64,000 bases of DNA from Desulfoluna butyratoxydans (GCF_900699765.1 NZ_CAADHO010000011.1:70623-134622); one strand, 5' to 3'; counted from the stretch's first letter, positions 50,330-59,621 are shown. Notes: generated by a model not told the origin, from the sequence alone. A program made the numbers and translations.

Positions 50330-51733
50330 TCAGTGGGCCGGTTCGGGCGGCCTCTCGTAGGCACCGGAGGCGCCCAGTTCGCCTGCAGGCTTGGCGGACC
50401 CGCCGCCACCGCCGTAGTTGAACACTTCAAAGTTGGGGTAGGCGGTGCCACCGTGTTCGCAGAGGTCCAGGCCTTCCATCTCCTCTTCGGGGGAAACCCT
50501 CAGCCCCATGGTCTTTTCAAGGAGCTTGAAGAGGCCGTAAGCCGTGGGGAAGGTCCAGGCAAAACAGGCCGCGATGCCGATGAGCTGAACGCCCACCACG
50601 GACATGGAGAATCCGTTCATGTCGAAAATTCCTGCTGCCAGGGTACCCCAGGCACCGCACACGCCGTGGACCGAGATGGCACCCACAGGGTCGTCGATGC
50701 GGCATTTGTCGAAGAAGAGCACGGAGAAGACCACCAGGACGCCTGCCACAAGCCCGATGATAATGGAACTTCCCGGGGAGACGTTGGCACAGCCTGCGGT
50801 GATCCCCACCAGTCCGGCAAGGGCCCCGTTCAAGCTCATGCCCACCTCGGGCTTGCCGAAGATGATCCAGGAGGCGAACATGGCGGCCACGGCGGCCGAA
50901 GCAGCCGACAGGTTGGTGTTCACAAAGATCATGGCGATGCTTTTGTCTGCCGTGGTGGTGGACCCGGGGTTAAACCCGAACCATCCGAGCCACAGGATAA
51001 AGACGCCCAGGGCTGCCAGGCCGATGTTGTGGCCCAGGATGGGCTTGACTTTGCCGTCCTTGGTGTATTTGCCGAGCCTCGGCCCCAGGACCATGGCTCC
51101 GGCAAGGGCTGCCCAGCCCCCGACGGAGTGAACCACGGTGGAGCCTGCGAAATCGATAAATCCCAGTTTTTCAAGCCATCCGCTGCCGTTGAGGAGGCCG
51201 CCCCAGGCCCAGCTGCCGAAGATGGGGTAGATGATGGCGCTGATGAGTACACTGTAGATAAGGTAAGCGGAGAACTTGGTCCGCTCAGCCATGGCGCCGG
51301 AGACAATGGTGGCTGCCGTGGCCGCAAACACCACCTGGAACATCCAGAAGGCAAGGATCCAGGGATCCCCGCCGGGGGTGTAGTCGCTCAGGAAGAAGCC
51401 CGAGGTACCGATGAGGCCGCCCTTGCTCACGCCGAACATCAGGCCGAAGCCCACGGCCCAGTAGGCCAGGGAGCCCATGGAAAAATCCATGAGGTTCTTC
51501 ATCATGATATTGATGACGTTTTTCGCCCGGGTAAAACCGGCTTCCACCAGGGCAAAGCCCGCCTGCATGAAAAAGACGAGGCATGCGGCCACCAGGGTCC
51601 AGACAAAGTTGGCATGCTCCTGGACCAGTGCAATGGCGTCCCGGTTGGTCAGGACAGTAGGGGTGTCGTCCCCTGCCCAGGCTGACGAAGCTGCGACCAG
51701 CAGCGCGGTAAGTGTCATGAATCTTTTTTTCAT
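50330..51733 (-). CDS. amtB: Ammonium transporter
   Basis: Inner-membrane channel of 467 residues with a signal peptide and about eleven helices. Family signature segments include FIDFAGSTVVHSVGGWAALA (~190-210) with the first pore histidine, and GVCGAWGTLAAGIF (~343) following the second. It conducts NH3/NH4+. The PII gene lies 51 bases upstream on the same strand, the standard glnK-amtB pairing in which GlnK blocks the channel when nitrogen is plentiful. Confidence 0.95.
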   Translation of the reverse strand: MKKRFMTLTALLVAASSAWAGDDTPTVLTNRDAIALVQEHANFVWTLVAACLVFFMQAGFALVEAGFTRAKNVINIMMKNLMDFSMGSLAYWAVGFGLMFGVSKGGLIGTSGFFLSDYTPGGDPWILAFWMFQVVFAATAATIVSGAMAERTKFSAYLIYSVLISAIIYPIFGSWAWGGLLNGSGWLEKLGFIDFAGSTVVHSVGGWAALAGAMVLGPRLGKYTKDGKVKPILGHNIGLAALGVFILWLGWFGFNPGSTTTADKSIAMIFVNTNLSAASAAVAAMFASWIIFGKPEVGMSLNGALAGLVGITAGCANVSPGSSIIIGLVAGVLVVFSVLFFDKCRIDDPVGAISVHGVCGAWGTLAAGIFDMNGFSMSVVGVQLIGIAACFAWTFPTAYGLFKLLEKTMGLRVSPEEEMEGLDLCEHGGTAYPNFEVFNYGGGGGSAKPAGELGASGAYERPPEPAH

Positions 51734-51784
51734 CTCTCTTTTCCTTAAGCGTTTGGTTGGATGATTCTCTATACAGGCTTCTGG

Positions 51785-52123
51785 TTAGAGGGCTTCCCGG
51801 CCGCACTCACCGGTGCGAATCCGCACCGCCTGCTCCACGGGCAGGACAAAGACCTTGCCGTCTCCGATATTTCCGGTTCCGGCCTTTTCTTCGATGACGG
51901 AGATCACCTTCTCCGTGATGGAGCGCTCCACAATGATCTCGATCTTAATTTTCGGGATAAAGTCCACCTGGTACTCTGCGCCGCGAAAGATCTCGGTGTG
52001 GCCCTTTTGCCTCCCGAACCCGCGGACTTCGCTGACGGTCATCCCGTTGATGCCGATTTCGTTGAGGGCATCTTTTACCTCGTCCAGCCGGGACGGCTTG
52101 ATGATTGCTTCAATTTTTCGCAT
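51785..52123 (-). CDS. glnK: Nitrogen regulatory protein PII (GlnK)
   Basis: Signal-transduction trimer subunit of 112 residues. It has MRKIEAIIKPSRLDEVKDAL at the N-terminus, the T-loop with GAEYQVDFIPK including the tyrosine that is uridylylated in many bacteria, and the C-terminal GDGKVFVLPVEQAVRIRTGE signature. It binds ATP/ADP and 2-oxoglutarate and controls AmtB. A sigma-54 promoter lies 57 bases upstream. Confidence 0.95.
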   Translation of the reverse strand: MRKIEAIIKPSRLDEVKDALNEIGINGMTVSEVRGFGRQKGHTEIFRGAEYQVDFIPKIKIEIIVERSITEKVISVIEEKAGTGNIGDGKVFVLPVEQAVRIRTGECGREAL

Positions 52124-52179
52124 GAAACTCTCCTTTTTTGTCGTGGATTCCTGTCTCCGTGATGTTGACTTGTGTATAG

Positions 52180-52195
52180 TGCAACGGGTATGCCA
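52180..52195 (-). promoter_or_regulatory. Sigma-54 promoter of glnK-amtB
   Basis: On the minus strand TGGCATACCCGTTGCA matches the -24/-12 consensus: GG and GC dinucleotides with correct spacing. It predicts NtrC-type control by nitrogen limitation. Confidence 0.85.
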
Positions 52196-52593
52196 GGTTT
52201 GCGATGCGGCCCCTTATGTACGCCTTAATCACCTGAAACAAAGAAGGATAGGAGCTATAGCCTTACCCGTCACCACGTGCAGTCCGGTTCATCAATGCTT
52301 TGGCGGAGTAACATTTTTGTGTTTTGAAGAAATAAAAAATACATATTTGTTATATCGACCTGCATCGTCCCGTCGCCGTCGGGGCGATGGGACACAAGCC
52401 CCTGGAGCCGGGCCACTTTTTCCCATGGCGCCCACCACGTCCTTGACAACAGCGAAAAAGCCGCTTAAGTGTAGATAAATTGCGGCAAGAAGCCGTTGGT
52501 ATTCGATTGACATATCGTTATTGACATCCCCGGTGATCCGGTGATGCGCCAGGCTCCATGGCCGGCGCTTCCGGTGCCGTAGTCCGCAACTCA
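52196..52593 (+). other. Leader region with hairpins upstream of the second metal-chelate operon
   Basis: No gene. A stem GTCCCGTCGCC with GGCGATGGGAC (about 52367-52393) and a second GC-rich structured block (about 52524-52590: CCGG-TGAT-CCGG, then GCGCC with GGCGC arms) precede a strong terminator at 52594. No plus-strand gene lies upstream, so this looks like a regulatory leader. TTGACA occurs at 52442, 52508 and 52524, but no good -10 pairs with any of them. Confidence 0.55.
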
Positions 52594-52656
52594 AAGGCCA
52601 CGAAGGCTCAAGCCATCTCAAAAAGAGGTGGTTGAGCCTTCGTGGCCTTTTTTATT
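52594..52656 (+). terminator. Strong leader terminator upstream of the permease gene
   Basis: 16-bp perfect outer stem (52597-52612 with 52633-52648), an inner CCATCTC/GAGGTGG stem and a T-rich tail. It is placed 78 bases before the first gene of the operon with nothing upstream to terminate. Confidence 0.85.
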
Positions 52657-52733
52657 TTCCGGACAGGGAAGGGTGCCTGGCCTGATGATTTTTTCATGGA
52701 TCACCGGGCAAGCCTCCCTGTCGGAGGGCATGC

Positions 52734-53852
52734 ATGGAATACATGGTAGCAAGAGGGAGCCATATCGGCACAGGCGAAGGGCAGGGTGCTGTGGCCCGGC
52801 TGTACGGAACAACCCTGGCACGACGGTCACTGCTTTTTGCAGGGTTGTGCATTCTCCTCGTGGGCCTTGGAATCTGGGCGGTCAGCGTGGGCTCTTACCA
52901 GCTTTCCCTTACCGAAGTGGTCCGAAGTCTCATGGGCCTTGAGACGGGAACGGGCCGCATTGTGGTGTGGAGTATCCGCCTGCCGAGGATCACGGCCGCC
53001 GTGGTGGCCGGATGCGGGCTGGGGCTCTCGGGTGTGGTTACCCAGAGCCTGCTCAAGAACCCCCTGGCTTCCCCCTTTACGCTGGGCATCAACCAGGGCG
53101 CGGCCTGCGGCGCGGCCTTTGCCATCGTGGCCCTGGGTGCAGGTGGCCTGGACCAGGGCGCCCTGGCAGCCTCAGGGCCCCAGGCCTGGTCGATCCCAGG
53201 TGTGTGCGCCGTAACCCTCTGCGCCTTCACCGGGGCCATGACCGCCACGGTGGTGATCCTGGTGCTGGCCCGGCTCCGGGGCATGTCCCCGGAGTCCGTC
53301 ATTCTTGCAGGTATTGCCCTGTCGGCCCTTTTTACCTCGGGCACCATTCTGATCCAGTACTTTGCCTCCGAGGTGGAGCTGGCCGCCGTTGTCTTCTGGA
53401 CCTTTGGGGACGTGGCCCGCTCCGGCTGGCAGGAACTGGGCATCCTAGGGGCCGTGACCCTTGCCGTGCTTGTCTACTTCCTGATGAACCGGTGGAACTT
53501 AAATGCCCTGGCAGCCGGGGAAGACGAAGCCCAGGCCCTGGGGGTCAACGTCACCGGGCTTCGTCTTACCGGGATGATCCTTGCCACCCTGGTGGCCGCT
53601 CTGGTCACGGCGTTCCACGGCGTCATCGCCTTTCTGGGGCTCCTGGCCCCCCATATCGGCCGACGGCTCGTGGGGGGCGATCACAGGCTGATTCTTCCCT
53701 TCTCCTGCCTCATCGGTGCCCTGCTGCTCCTCGGGGCAGACACCGCAGGCCGCCTGCTTGTAGGTTCCGGGGCCCTGCCCGTGGGGGTGCTGACCTCTTT
53801 TATGGGGGCTCCGCTTTTTCTTTTCCTTCTTATAAGGGGGATACACAGATGA
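52734..53852 (+). CDS. FecCD/BtuC-family ABC transporter permease
   Basis: Inner-membrane permease of 372 residues. Family segments are WSIRLPRITAAVVAGCGLGL (~79-98), KNPLASPFTLGINQGAACG (~106-124) and FLGLLAPHIGRRLVGGDHR (~303-321). GGAGG lies six bases upstream. First gene of the second metal-chelate operon. The stop overlaps the ATPase start (ATGA). Ligand unknown; no riboswitch core that I recognise is present, in contrast to the corrinoid genes. Confidence 0.92.
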   Translation: MEYMVARGSHIGTGEGQGAVARLYGTTLARRSLLFAGLCILLVGLGIWAVSVGSYQLSLTEVVRSLMGLETGTGRIVVWSIRLPRITAAVVAGCGLGLSGVVTQSLLKNPLASPFTLGINQGAACGAAFAIVALGAGGLDQGALAASGPQAWSIPGVCAVTLCAFTGAMTATVVILVLARLRGMSPESVILAGIALSALFTSGTILIQYFASEVELAAVVFWTFGDVARSGWQELGILGAVTLAVLVYFLMNRWNLNALAAGEDEAQALGVNVTGLRLTGMILATLVAALVTAFHGVIAFLGLLAPHIGRRLVGGDHRLILPFSCLIGALLLLGADTAGRLLVGSGALPVGVLTSFMGAPLFLFLLIRGIHR

Positions 53853-54640
53853 GTTTTTCCGTCGATGGTCTCCACGTCGGGTACGGTAAGTCCATGGTCC
53901 TGAGGGGCGTCGGTTTCGAGCTTCCCCCGGGATGTGTCTGCGGCGTCCTGGGCGTCAACGGCGCCGGGAAATCCACCCTCCTGAAAAGCCTCATACGGAT
54001 CCTGCCCCCCTTGAGCGGGGAGGTGCGTCTAAACGGCCTGGATCTTCTCCGCATGCCAAGGCGACAACTCTCCCGGCACGTGGCCTATGTCCCCCAAAGC
54101 TCCGGTGTCCAGCTTCTCTCCGTCTTTGACACCGTGCTTTTGGGACGCAAGCCCTATATCACCTGGGCACCGTCCCGCAGGGACCTGGCCTTGGTGGAAA
54201 GTATTCTTACCGCCATGCACCTGGACCACCTGGCCCTTCGGCCCGCGGGCAGCCTGAGCGGCGGGGAACTTCAGAAAGTCACCATCGCCCGGGCCCTGGC
54301 CCAGGAGCCTGAGCTCCTCCTCATGGACGAGCCCACCAGCAGCCTGGATTTGAAAAACCAGATGGACGTCATGGAACGCATCTCCGACATCGCCACCCGC
54401 CAGAACCTTACGGTGGTGGTCTCCATGCACGACCTGAACCTGGCCTTTCGCCATGCCGATTATTTCCTGTTGCTGAAAAACGGCGCCATGCACGGATTCT
54501 GCCCCAGGGACGAGGTGACCCCGGAGATGATCCGGGAGGTCTACGGCGTTCCCGTCGCCTTGGAACGCATCCGGGGCCACACCGTGGCCGTGCCCCTGGA
54601 CAGTCGACGGCAGGGGCCGTCCCTGGTCAAAGCCGGATAA
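53849..54640 (+). CDS. ABC transporter ATP-binding protein (FecE/BtuD type)
   Basis: ATPase of 263 residues. Walker A GVNGAGKST, signature LSGGELQK, Walker B LLMDEPTSSLD and the switch histidine in SMHDLNL. It overlaps the permease by four bases. It belongs to the iron-siderophore/corrinoid branch. Together with the permease and the binding protein at 55807 it forms a complete importer, with an unusual methyltransferase gene between them. Confidence 0.92.
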   Translation: MSFSVDGLHVGYGKSMVLRGVGFELPPGCVCGVLGVNGAGKSTLLKSLIRILPPLSGEVRLNGLDLLRMPRRQLSRHVAYVPQSSGVQLLSVFDTVLLGRKPYITWAPSRRDLALVESILTAMHLDHLALRPAGSLSGGELQKVTIARALAQEPELLLMDEPTSSLDLKNQMDVMERISDIATRQNLTVVVSMHDLNLAFRHADYFLLLKNGAMHGFCPRDEVTPEMIREVYGVPVALERIRGHTVAVPLDSRRQGPSLVKAG

Positions 54641-54706
54641 ACACACACCGCCGCTCAACGGCGATCTTTACGCTTACCAGCCAACGATAAATGAAAGGGA
54701 CCTTCA

Positions 54707-55810
54707 GTGTTTGCTACAGACCAACCGACCACCCACATGAAAGGGGAAGGTGACGCACCCGGAGCCGATGCGCTCCACAGCCTGTTTTACACGGCCTCGC
54801 GCCACTACAAAGAGTTTTGTGCCATGAACGCCGCTGTTCGCCTGGGGCTCTTCGATGCCCTGGAAGAGCCCCTCACCCTCACCGGGCTCTGCACGGCCTG
54901 CAACCTGAAGCTCCCAGCGACGGAGCACCTTGTGGAGCTCCTCTGCGAGCTGGGGCTCCTTTGCCGGAAAGAGGGACACTACCGTAACACCCCCTTGAGC
55001 GCCCTCTATCTCGTCTCCTCGTCTCCCCTGTTCCAAGGGGCGGTGATGCGGGACATCCAGAACGGATTCGCCCTGTGGGAGCGCCTGGACCGGGTGCTCC
55101 GGAAAGGCCCCCTGGACGTCATGGAGGAGGCCTTTTTCGAAAACGGCATGGTGGACTCCCTGGCCGCAGAGATCCTCTGCGGAGAGCTCCAAAAAACCGT
55201 TGACGCCGTAGCCGCCATCCCCGCCTTTCAACAGGCCCGGAGCCTGCTGGATTTAGGAGGCGGCCACGGGCTTTACGCCATCGCGTTGAGCCGCCTCAAC
55301 CCCGAACTCCGAGCCACGGTCTTTGATTTCCCGGACATTGCCCGCAAGGCCGAAGAGGTCATGGCGGCCCACGGCGCAGACCGGGTCCGGTTTGTGTCCG
55401 GCAACCTCTTTACAGACGACCTGGGAAGCGACCACGACGTGATTTTTCTCTCCTACAATCCGGGGGGCAAAAACCCGGCCCTTTTAAAACGGATCCACGA
55501 CGCCCTGAAGCCCGGAGGGCTCTTTGTGACCAAGCACGTCTATTACAGAAAAGGGGAGGGCTCCAAAGACCGGCTGCTCGACCTGGAGTGGAGCCTGTCG
55601 GCCTTCAAGGGCGTGGGCAAAGAGGACAACATCTACCGGTTCACCGGCGACCTCTCCTGGGAGGCGTACAGGGACCTTCTGGAACGCCACTTCACCATCC
55701 GGGAGATCCTGGAAGCCGACGCCTTCTCCGGCCACCCCCTGGCCAAGTTCGGGGACAGGCTGGACTCCCGGATGATTGTAGCCGTCAAGAAAAGGCAGGG
55801 CATCGTATGA
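54707..55810 (+). CDS. O-methyltransferase-like SAM-dependent methyltransferase
   Basis: Protein of 367 residues. N-terminal winged-helix dimerisation domain (~20-110, NAAVRLGLFDALEEPLTLTG) and C-terminal Methyltransf_2-type catalytic domain with LLDLGGGHGLYAIALSRLNP (~183-202), TVFDFPDI and HDALKPGGLFVTKHV. The family includes small-molecule O-methyltransferases of pigment and antibiotic pathways. GTG start with AAAGGGA upstream. Its stop overlaps the binding-protein start (ATGA), so it is translated with the importer. It may methylate the imported chelate or a metal-chelator precursor. Confidence 0.85.
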   Translation: MFATDQPTTHMKGEGDAPGADALHSLFYTASRHYKEFCAMNAAVRLGLFDALEEPLTLTGLCTACNLKLPATEHLVELLCELGLLCRKEGHYRNTPLSALYLVSSSPLFQGAVMRDIQNGFALWERLDRVLRKGPLDVMEEAFFENGMVDSLAAEILCGELQKTVDAVAAIPAFQQARSLLDLGGGHGLYAIALSRLNPELRATVFDFPDIARKAEEVMAAHGADRVRFVSGNLFTDDLGSDHDVIFLSYNPGGKNPALLKRIHDALKPGGLFVTKHVYYRKGEGSKDRLLDLEWSLSAFKGVGKEDNIYRFTGDLSWEAYRDLLERHFTIREILEADAFSGHPLAKFGDRLDSRMIVAVKKRQGIV

Positions 55811-56877
55811 AACGCATCGTAATCATCCTGTGCCTGCTCTGCCTGGGATTCATCTCCCCGGCCGGTGCCGTGACGGTGCAGGACATGGCCGGACGCACCG
55901 TCACCGTTGCGGCCCCTCCGCAACGCATTGTCTGCCTGGCCCCCGGCACCCTGCGCCTCATCATCTACCTGGAGGCCAAGGCAAAGGTGGTGGGCGTGGA
56001 AGCCATTGAAAAACGGTTTCCCACCACGCGCCCTTACTGGGTCGCCAACAGCGAGCTGTCCCGGCTGCCGTCCGTGGGCCCCGGAGGCCCCGGGTCCATC
56101 AACGGCGAACCGGATCTGGAGGCCCTGCTCGCGGCAGCCCCGGATCTCATCTTCATCACCTACCTTGAACGGCGCAAAGCCGACACACTCCAGGCCAAGC
56201 TGGGGATTCCCGTGGTGGTCCTCTCCTACGGCCCCTTCGGCCGGTTTGACGAAACCATGTACCGCTCCCTGCGCCTTGCCGGAAAAATTCTCGGCAAGGA
56301 GGCTCGGGCAAGCGAGGTGGTGACCTTCATCCGGAAGGCCGAAGCGGATCTTGCCCAACGGGTGGAAGGAGAGAATTCCGAGGAACAACCCGGGGTGTTT
56401 GTGGGAGGCATCGGGTTTAAAGGCACCCAGGGCATCGGAAGCACCGAGACCGCCTACGCCCCCTTTGACTGGGTAAAGGCCAGAAACGTGGTGGCCGGGC
56501 AAAGCACCACCGGTCATCTGTTTGTGGGCAGGGAAGCCCTCCTTGCCATGGACCCGGACATCATCTTCATCGACGGCGGAGGGCGGGGCAACGTGGCCCG
56601 AGACATGCGGGCCAAACCCGCTTTTTACCAGGGTCTCACCGCTTTCCGGGAAGGGCGTGTCCACACCCTACACTCCTACAACTGGTACATGACCAATATC
56701 GGCACGGCTATGGGAGACGCCTACGCCATCGGCAAGATCCTCTACCCGCATCGGTTTGCCGATATCGACCCCGCAGCCAAGGCCGACGAGATCTACACCT
56801 TTCTCGTGGGAAAACCGGTATATGGGCAGATGAAAACAGCCTACGGCCCCTTGGGGAGCAAGCTGACCATGAAATAA
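55807..56877 (+). CDS. Iron-chelate-type periplasmic binding protein
   Basis: Protein of 356 residues with a signal peptide (~1-21, ending AGA/VT). PF01497 features follow: TVQDMAGRTVTVAAPPQRIV, LEALLAAAPDLIFITYLERR and the late MDPDIIFID. It overlaps the methyltransferase start by four bases. It would capture the ligand released by the receptor at 57666 and hand it to the FecCD permease. Sequence alone does not tell whether the ligand is a siderophore, a corrinoid or another metal complex. Confidence 0.9.
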   Translation: MKRIVIILCLLCLGFISPAGAVTVQDMAGRTVTVAAPPQRIVCLAPGTLRLIIYLEAKAKVVGVEAIEKRFPTTRPYWVANSELSRLPSVGPGGPGSINGEPDLEALLAAAPDLIFITYLERRKADTLQAKLGIPVVVLSYGPFGRFDETMYRSLRLAGKILGKEARASEVVTFIRKAEADLAQRVEGENSEEQPGVFVGGIGFKGTQGIGSTETAYAPFDWVKARNVVAGQSTTGHLFVGREALLAMDPDIIFIDGGGRGNVARDMRAKPAFYQGLTAFREGRVHTLHSYNWYMTNIGTAMGDAYAIGKILYPHRFADIDPAAKADEIYTFLVGKPVYGQMKTAYGPLGSKLTMK

Positions 56878-56879
56878 AA

Positions 56880-56962
56880 GCTTCCGGCGGCAAGGTGTAC
56901 CACCGCTGAAAGCGGGGTACAAATGTGCTCTCCCCTTTCCCTCCCAGGGAAAATCACATTTG
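56880..56962 (-). repeat. Degenerate hairpin repeat, copy e
   Basis: GCTTCCGGCGGCAAGGTGTACC tail-like segment, then CAAATGTG (56920-56927) pairing with CACATTTG (56955-56962) around a pyrimidine-rich loop. The loop does not match the other copies, so membership in the family is weaker. It splits the operon between the binding protein and the second methyltransferase. Confidence 0.45.
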
Positions 56963-57060
56963 CCTTTCCTTCGGCCTTGCCGGGATCAACCTCTTGGAAT
57001 GGTGGCCAAACACCGTAAGTGTGTGGCCGGAGACGTTTTAAAAGAAAGGATTCAACCCAA

Positions 57061-57669
57061 ATGTATGCACGCAAGGCGGATTTTTTTGATTCACAGACAG
57101 GCGCCCCCTGGGCAACCGAGGCATATGGCCCGGAGGAGCTGGCAAAACTGGACCGGGTGTTTGCGTCTGCCGGTCCTCTGGAGGGAAAAACCGTGGTGGA
57201 GCCGGGTTGCGGCACCGGTCGTCTCACAGAGATCCTGGCACGCAGGGTGGGGCCGTCGGGTCGGGTCATTGCCATGGATATCAGCCGCGGGATGGTGGCA
57301 TCAGCCAAAGAAAGACTCGCGGATCAGGTCCATGTGGAGCTTCGGCAGGGACGCCTCGAAGCCTGTCCCCTTCCCGGGGAAGGGGTGGACCTGGCCCTCT
57401 GCCACCAGGTCTTTCCCCACCTCGAAGACCAGGAAGGGGCCCTGTCCCTTCTCACGCGCAGCCTGAAGCCCGACGGACGTCTCATCATCTGCCACTTTAA
57501 ACCGCTGTCCGTCATCAATGATGTACACCGCAAGGCTGGAACAGCCGTTGAACAGGACATGATCCCCGAACATGGGGAGATGGAGGGCATGTGCACCGAA
57601 GCAGGGCTGCGAATCATTGAGTTGAGCGATGATAAAAGGGGGTATTTCCTGTGTGCAAGAAAGGCATGA
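57061..57669 (+). CDS. Second SAM-dependent methyltransferase (class I)
   Basis: Protein of 202 residues. Motif I VVEPGCGTGRLTEILARRVG (~44-63), then VIAMDISRGMVASAKERLAD and a LKPDGRLIICHF segment. Typical Methyltransf_11 fold with no further domain. ATG has AAAGGA upstream. Its stop overlaps the receptor start (ATGA), so it is coupled to an outer-membrane receptor, a rare partner for a methyltransferase. Substrate unknown. Confidence 0.87.
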   Translation: MYARKADFFDSQTGAPWATEAYGPEELAKLDRVFASAGPLEGKTVVEPGCGTGRLTEILARRVGPSGRVIAMDISRGMVASAKERLADQVHVELRQGRLEACPLPGEGVDLALCHQVFPHLEDQEGALSLLTRSLKPDGRLIICHFKPLSVINDVHRKAGTAVEQDMIPEHGEMEGMCTEAGLRIIELSDDKRGYFLCARKA

Positions 57670-59621
57670 CCCCTTCTGACAGATACGTAAAATCTGGCCT
57701 TATCATGATCCTGCTGCTCATCACCGCGGCGCTGCCCGGCATTGCCGCGGCAGACGAGGAGCCGGCGCTTCTTCTGGACGATGTGACGGTCACCGCGTCC
57801 CCTGTCATCGAAGCAAACATCACCGACGCCTATGGCGCCAGGAAAACCCGGGTTACCCAAGAGCAGGTGGAAGACCTCAATGCCCAGGACCTGGAAACCG
57901 CCCTCCGGCGCACCCCCGGGGTCAATATCTCCCGATACAATCCCATCGGTTCCTTCGGCGGGGCAGAAGGGGGAGGGGTCTTTATCCGGGGCATGGGCTC
58001 CAGCAGGCCCGGGGCTGAGATTAAAACCCTGTTTGACGGTATTCCCATGTACTTAAGCGTCTGGAACCACCCCCTCCTGGACACCATCCCCGTGGACGCC
58101 GCCCATGCCATTGAGGTGTACAAAAGCCCTCAGCCCCAGCACTTCGGCAACGCCTTCGGGGTGATTAACGTGGTGCCCAAACGCATGGAGACCGAAGGCT
58201 TTGTCACCAAGGGCCAGGTAGCGGCCGGGCGTTGGTCCACCCTGGTGGGAACCGTGGAGCACGGCGGAAAAAAAGACAAGGTTGATTACTACATCGGCTG
58301 CGGCTACCGAAGCTCCGACGGCCACAGGGACGAAGCCGACGGCGAGCTGAAAAACGTCCACGCCAGCCTGGGTTTTGCCTTAAGCCCCAACTGGGACCTC
58401 AACATCGTAACCCTCTGGAACGATAATGAGGCCAAGGACCCCGGCGAAGAGGGGGCGGACCCCGCCCTGCGTGAAGGCAGCTTTGAAACGCGGACCTGGC
58501 TGGCCGAGGCCATCCTCTCCAACAGCTTTGACGCTGCCGACGGCAGCGTCAAGGTGTACTGGAACGGCGGGGAAGGGGACTGGCTGGACTACCCCGCGCC
58601 CACCCCGGGGGTCAGGGAGAACCTCTACAACGATTCCCTGTTCTACGGGGTCAAGGCCCGGGAAACATTCTACCTGGACCATGGCCTGGAGTGGCTTGTG
58701 GGGTTTGACTGGGATTACAGCGAAGGAGAGTACGACAAAACCTTCAGCGACGGATCAACCGACAGGTGGGACGGCCACGACGTCACCCTCTTTTCGCCGT
58801 ACACGGCCGTGAGCAGGCAATTCGGTTCCCAGAAGGGGTTCTACGCCGTGCCGTCGGCGGGGGTGCGCTATTACGACAACACCGACTTCGATGACGAATT
58901 CGCACCCCACGCAGGGCTTGTTGCCGGATACAAAGAGACCGAGCTGCACCTGAGTTATGCCCGGGGCGTGGTCTACCCGGGCCTTGAGGTGGTGGTCTTC
59001 TCCGAGAAGGTCATTCCCATGCTCAAAGACTCCTGGAAAGACCTGAACGCGGAAAAGGTGGACCATTTCGAAGCCGGAATCACCCAAAAATTCGGGGACC
59101 GCGCCGTTGTGGACGTCACCTTCTTCTACGACGACGGCACAGACCGGTACGTCATCGTGCCGCCCCCGCCGCCTCCCCCCGTGTACGACAACATCGAAGA
59201 GTTTACCATCAAAGGCTCGGAGATCACCGTCAGCGTCAACCCCACCCGGGACCTCTCCCTGTTTGCCGGGGTGACCCTCCTGGACACCGATCCCGGGGAC
59301 ATGCCCTACGCCCCGGAGACCTCGGTCACCGGCGGACTCAACTGGCGCTTCCTTAAATTCTTTACCCTGAGCCTGGACGCCTCTTACCTGTCGAGCATGA
59401 CCGTCAGCTCCCAGGCGCGCAAGGCCGGCGCTACCAACAATTCTCCGGTGGACTCGTATACCCTCGTCAACGGCCAGCTGAGCTACGCCTTCCGTATGCC
59501 CGGCATGGAAGGGGAGCTTTTTGTGGCAGGGGAAAACCTCACCGATGAGTCCTACGAATACCTGCCGGGTTATCCCATGCCCGGATTCAATCTTATGGGC
59601 GGGATCCGCTTCACCTTGTAA
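57666..59621 (+). CDS. TonB-dependent outer-membrane receptor
   Basis: Protein of 651 residues with a signal peptide (~10-30). DDVTVTASP is the probable TonB box. The plug domain has RRTPGVNISRYNPIGSFGGA and AIEVYKSPQPQHFGNAFGVI, and the barrel ends GGIRFTL. A proline run (VPPPPPPPVYDN) in a barrel loop (~residues 490-510) is an unusual insertion. It imports the ligand passed to the binding protein at 55807; TonB from 17008 may energise it. The GTG at 57651 is a less likely start, since it lies inside the methyltransferase gene. Confidence 0.9.
   Translation: MTPSDRYVKSGLIMILLLITAALPGIAAADEEPALLLDDVTVTASPVIEANITDAYGARKTRVTQEQVEDLNAQDLETALRRTPGVNISRYNPIGSFGGAEGGGVFIRGMGSSRPGAEIKTLFDGIPMYLSVWNHPLLDTIPVDAAHAIEVYKSPQPQHFGNAFGVINVVPKRMETEGFVTKGQVAAGRWSTLVGTVEHGGKKDKVDYYIGCGYRSSDGHRDEADGELKNVHASLGFALSPNWDLNIVTLWNDNEAKDPGEEGADPALREGSFETRTWLAEAILSNSFDAADGSVKVYWNGGEGDWLDYPAPTPGVRENLYNDSLFYGVKARETFYLDHGLEWLVGFDWDYSEGEYDKTFSDGSTDRWDGHDVTLFSPYTAVSRQFGSQKGFYAVPSAGVRYYDNTDFDDEFAPHAGLVAGYKETELHLSYARGVVYPGLEVVVFSEKVIPMLKDSWKDLNAEKVDHFEAGITQKFGDRAVVDVTFFYDDGTDRYVIVPPPPPPPVYDNIEEFTIKGSEITVSVNPTRDLSLFAGVTLLDTDPGDMPYAPETSVTGGLNWRFLKFFTLSLDASYLSSMTVSSQARKAGATNNSPVDSYTLVNGQLSYAFRMPGMEGELFVAGENLTDESYEYLPGYPMPGFNLMGGIRFTL

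Noticed and set aside
50189..51685. Long plus-strand open frame (498 codons) opposite amtB
   Set aside because: Low-complexity translation antisense to a clear ammonium transporter; no ribosome site.
52967..53848. N-terminal extension of the ATPase frame inside the permease gene
   Set aside because: The extension is Arg/Gly/Pro-rich and overlaps a conserved permease; the ATG at 53849 gives a normal ATPase.
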